Positions 62,546-64,000 of a DNA stretch of 64,000 bases are shown piece after piece (position 1 is the stretch's first letter; every line of letters begins with the position of its first letter). The notes beneath the pieces are model-generated. The model saw only the letters and a list, made by a program, of their open reading frames with translations, ran no database searches and was not told the origin of the DNA. The translations under genes and the position numbers were made by a program. This DNA comes from Coprobacillus cateniformis. GTDB taxonomy: Bacteria > Bacillota_I > Bacilli_A > Erysipelotrichales > Coprobacillaceae. The DNA is taken from contig NZ_WSNW01000001.1 in assembly GCF_009767585.1 (NCBI RefSeq), positions 2,688,041 to 2,752,040 on the forward strand, written 5' to 3'.

Positions 62546-62573
62546 AAAAGGAACTCTGCTATAAGTTCCCTTA
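62546..62573 (-). terminator. Terminator of the relaxase-TnpV operon
   Basis: Minus strand: GGGAACT / AGTTCC stem with an 8-nt loop and TTTTT. Confidence 0.7.
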
Positions 62574-62924
62574 AATATGAATAATTTGTTTATTAATAAC
62601 CTCTTCAACACAGTTTTGAATGTTATTCATCTCTTGAATCCATTTCATTTGATCTTTTTCTTTAAGTTCTTTAGTAATATTTCTTTTAACTTTATATTGT
62701 TCAATCAATCTATCATATAATACATTTGCTTCATCATCTATCATTTGCAGATGTTCATTTAATTCACCACTTGTTAATAAATTTGTATAAAATATTGGTC
62801 GATATTGCTTTAGATACTGCAATCTCTTTCTACCAAACCTTGTTAAATGTATTTCCTTTTGAGGCGGTAATGTTAATTTTGGATATAATAATCCATTAAT
62901 TTCAATGTATTCAATTTCTTTCAT
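62571..62924 (-). CDS. tnpV: TnpV-family transposon protein
   Basis: 117 aa. Pattern matches TnpV of Tn4451-type mobilizable transposons: NGLLYPKLTLPPQ (about 10), a RFGRKRLQYLKQYRPIFYTNLLTSGELNEHL block (about 30-58) and a C-terminal EDQMKWIQEMNNIQN-like end. Function in the element is not well defined. It overlaps the relaxase gene stop by 4 nt, so co-translated. Confidence 0.88.
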   Translation of the reverse strand: MKEIEYIEINGLLYPKLTLPPQKEIHLTRFGRKRLQYLKQYRPIFYTNLLTSGELNEHLQMIDDEANVLYDRLIEQYKVKRNITKELKEKDQMKWIQEMNNIQNCVEEVINKQIIHI

Positions 62925-64000
62925 CTTGTTCTTTCCTTTCTTCTCTTTTGTTTTTCATGTTCGTTTAAAAATTTATTGATACCTAATGAACGTTCTTCTA
63001 TTTTTTGACAATACATTAATTCTTTTCTTAACTTTCCTATCTCTGGTGTATATGATTTTGCTATTAACTTTTGTTCATCTTTTTGCTCTTTAGTTTTATA
63101 TTTTCTCACTTGATTTCTTGCTTTTTGTCTTTCCTTGATAAGATGGTTAAGTTCATTTTCAATCTTATCCATATGGCTGTATAAATCATCAAAAGTTTCA
63201 ATTTTATTCTTACAAAGAATGATTGTCTGCTGATTAAATTCCTCCATCTTTTGTACTGCTTTTTGTAATTCTTCCTTTTCAAACGGACTTAACTTGCATC
63301 TATTATTACGTGGTAAGATTTTTAATTTGTACTGATAGTGAAGGAACAATCTCTGTAATCCTGTTAATCTTCGTTGTTCATATTGCTGACAATATGGCTT
63401 AATATCAAATCCTAATCGTCCATATGGTGATGTATTATATTTATCTTTATTAAAATCTAATATTCTATCAATTAGTTTTTCTTTTGTATAATCATCACCT
63501 AATGATTTCAAACGAATAAATTTGCGATGTAATGGATGCCTAACAGAAATATTCCTTTCAGTTATTTTGATTTCATAGCCTTCTAGTTCAAGTTCATTAT
63601 AGAATTGTCTATCTGTATAACTGACACTGATTACCTGATCAACTGCTTCTCTAACAATTTCTTTAAGTCTATCATTATGGAAAACCTGTTTTCTTGACTT
63701 GCCTACATATTGTTTAAATTCTACAACTGATAAATTATGTTCTCTGCATAATTCATCAGATATATTTCTCATATTTTGAATATCATTATAGGTATTACAA
63801 TATCTTTTTCCATCTACAAATGATGTTGAGTTTAATAGAAAATGATTATGAATATTATCAGTATCCAAATGTGTTGAAACAATCACCTCAAACCTATCTC
63901 CCCACATCTTTTTTGCAAACTCCACACCTAACTGATGTGCCAAATCTGCATTGACTTCATCTTCTTCAAATGACTGGTAGCCATGAAATGCTAGTATTTC
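62921..64000 (-). CDS. MOB relaxase, MobP type (5' partial)
   Basis: The frame is open to the window end. The relaxase core is visible at the N-terminal side: HLDTDNIHNHFLLNS with the HxDxxxxHxH metal-binding His cluster, then NTYNDIQNMRNISDELCREHNLSVVE. The C-terminal half is Lys/Arg- and Glu-rich coiled coil (about 230-340). It nicks oriT and pilots transfer DNA when a helper element provides the conjugation channel. Only the 3' part of the gene and no oriT or MobC is included. Upstream of the start codon lies outside. Confidence 0.85.
   Translation of the reverse strand, partial: EILAFHGYQSFEEDEVNADLAHQLGVEFAKKMWGDRFEVIVSTHLDTDNIHNHFLLNSTSFVDGKRYCNTYNDIQNMRNISDELCREHNLSVVEFKQYVGKSRKQVFHNDRLKEIVREAVDQVISVSYTDRQFYNELELEGYEIKITERNISVRHPLHRKFIRLKSLGDDYTKEKLIDRILDFNKDKYNTSPYGRLGFDIKPYCQQYEQRRLTGLQRLFLHYQYKLKILPRNNRCKLSPFEKEELQKAVQKMEEFNQQTIILCKNKIETFDDLYSHMDKIENELNHLIKERQKARNQVRKYKTKEQKDEQKLIAKSYTPEIGKLRKELMYCQKIEERSLGINKFLNEHEKQKRRKERTR

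Noticed and set aside
1..64000. CRISPR array
   Set aside because: No regularly spaced repeats with unique spacers seen anywhere in the window.

Overview
The window is low-GC Firmicute DNA with heavily A/T-biased codon use, Shine-Dalgarno starts, T-box leaders and the alaS-ireB-ruvX-DUF1292 / mltG-trmR-trhP1-trhP2-udk-greA order known from Bacillus and relatives. Membrane-protein content, a LicT-type antiterminator, many PTS permeases and the general character of the proteins suggest a gut Erysipelotrichia (Coprobacillus/Thomasclavelia-like). That placement is inference; no rRNA gene is present.

Region 1 (1-31.9 kb) is chromosomal backbone. It holds a 5'-cut teichoic-acid type glycerophosphotransferase, a MazF toxin without a visible antitoxin, a DUF975/CPBP membrane pair, and a PAP2 phosphatase coupled to a membrane-anchored protein with a degenerate HAD domain. 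A tRNA Lys-Ser-Asp trio, a Nudix hydrolase, a pseudouridine synthase, a ROK kinase and mnmA-recD2 follow. Next come a 45-aa membrane microprotein, an AI-2E family permease and a Na/Pi cotransporter. The alaS gene has its own T-box. After it comes the ireB/ruvX/DUF1292 group and the tRNA-wobble hydroxylation/methylation group running to udk and greA. Small membrane genes follow, then an ABC importer of the TrpXYZ type behind a second T-box (best specifier reading UUC), a ZIP metal transporter and a CPA-type antiporter.

Region 2 (32-53.5 kb) is carbohydrate-utilisation DNA. After a TPR protein ending in a cold-shock-like domain come two parallel modules. Each has an orphan Lac/cellobiose-type PTS EIIC, a large glycosidase (GH78 rhamnosidase in one, a GH106-like enzyme in the other) and the same two kinds of AraC regulator. 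A PAS-degenerate GGDEF-EAL protein sits between them. The second module continues into a GH1 phospho-glycosidase, then a RAT/terminator-controlled EIIA-LicT-EIIBC-GH1 group. Together these fit import and phosphorolytic-style processing of plant beta-glucosides, perhaps rhamnosyl-glucosides, but the substrate is inferred.

Region 3 (53.5-56 kb) is decayed: a truncated sialate O-acetylesterase, a GH32 fragment, and a Cof-type HAD gene broken by one in-frame stop, separated by 0.6 kb of AT-rich DNA with no gene.

Region 4 (56-64 kb) is imported. It is visibly richer in G+C up to about 62 kb and carries a ribosomal-protection tetracycline-resistance gene of the tet(32) type, complete with promoter, 14-codon leader peptide and attenuator. 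It also holds an XRE regulator, a methyltransferase bracketed by 162-bp direct repeats that carry expression signals, a 66-aa unknown, a SnoaL-like protein and a GNAT gene cut at the left edge. A vestigial kinase fragment and mobilization genes (TnpV, relaxase running off the window) follow, so the resistance module most likely sits in or beside an integrated mobilizable element.
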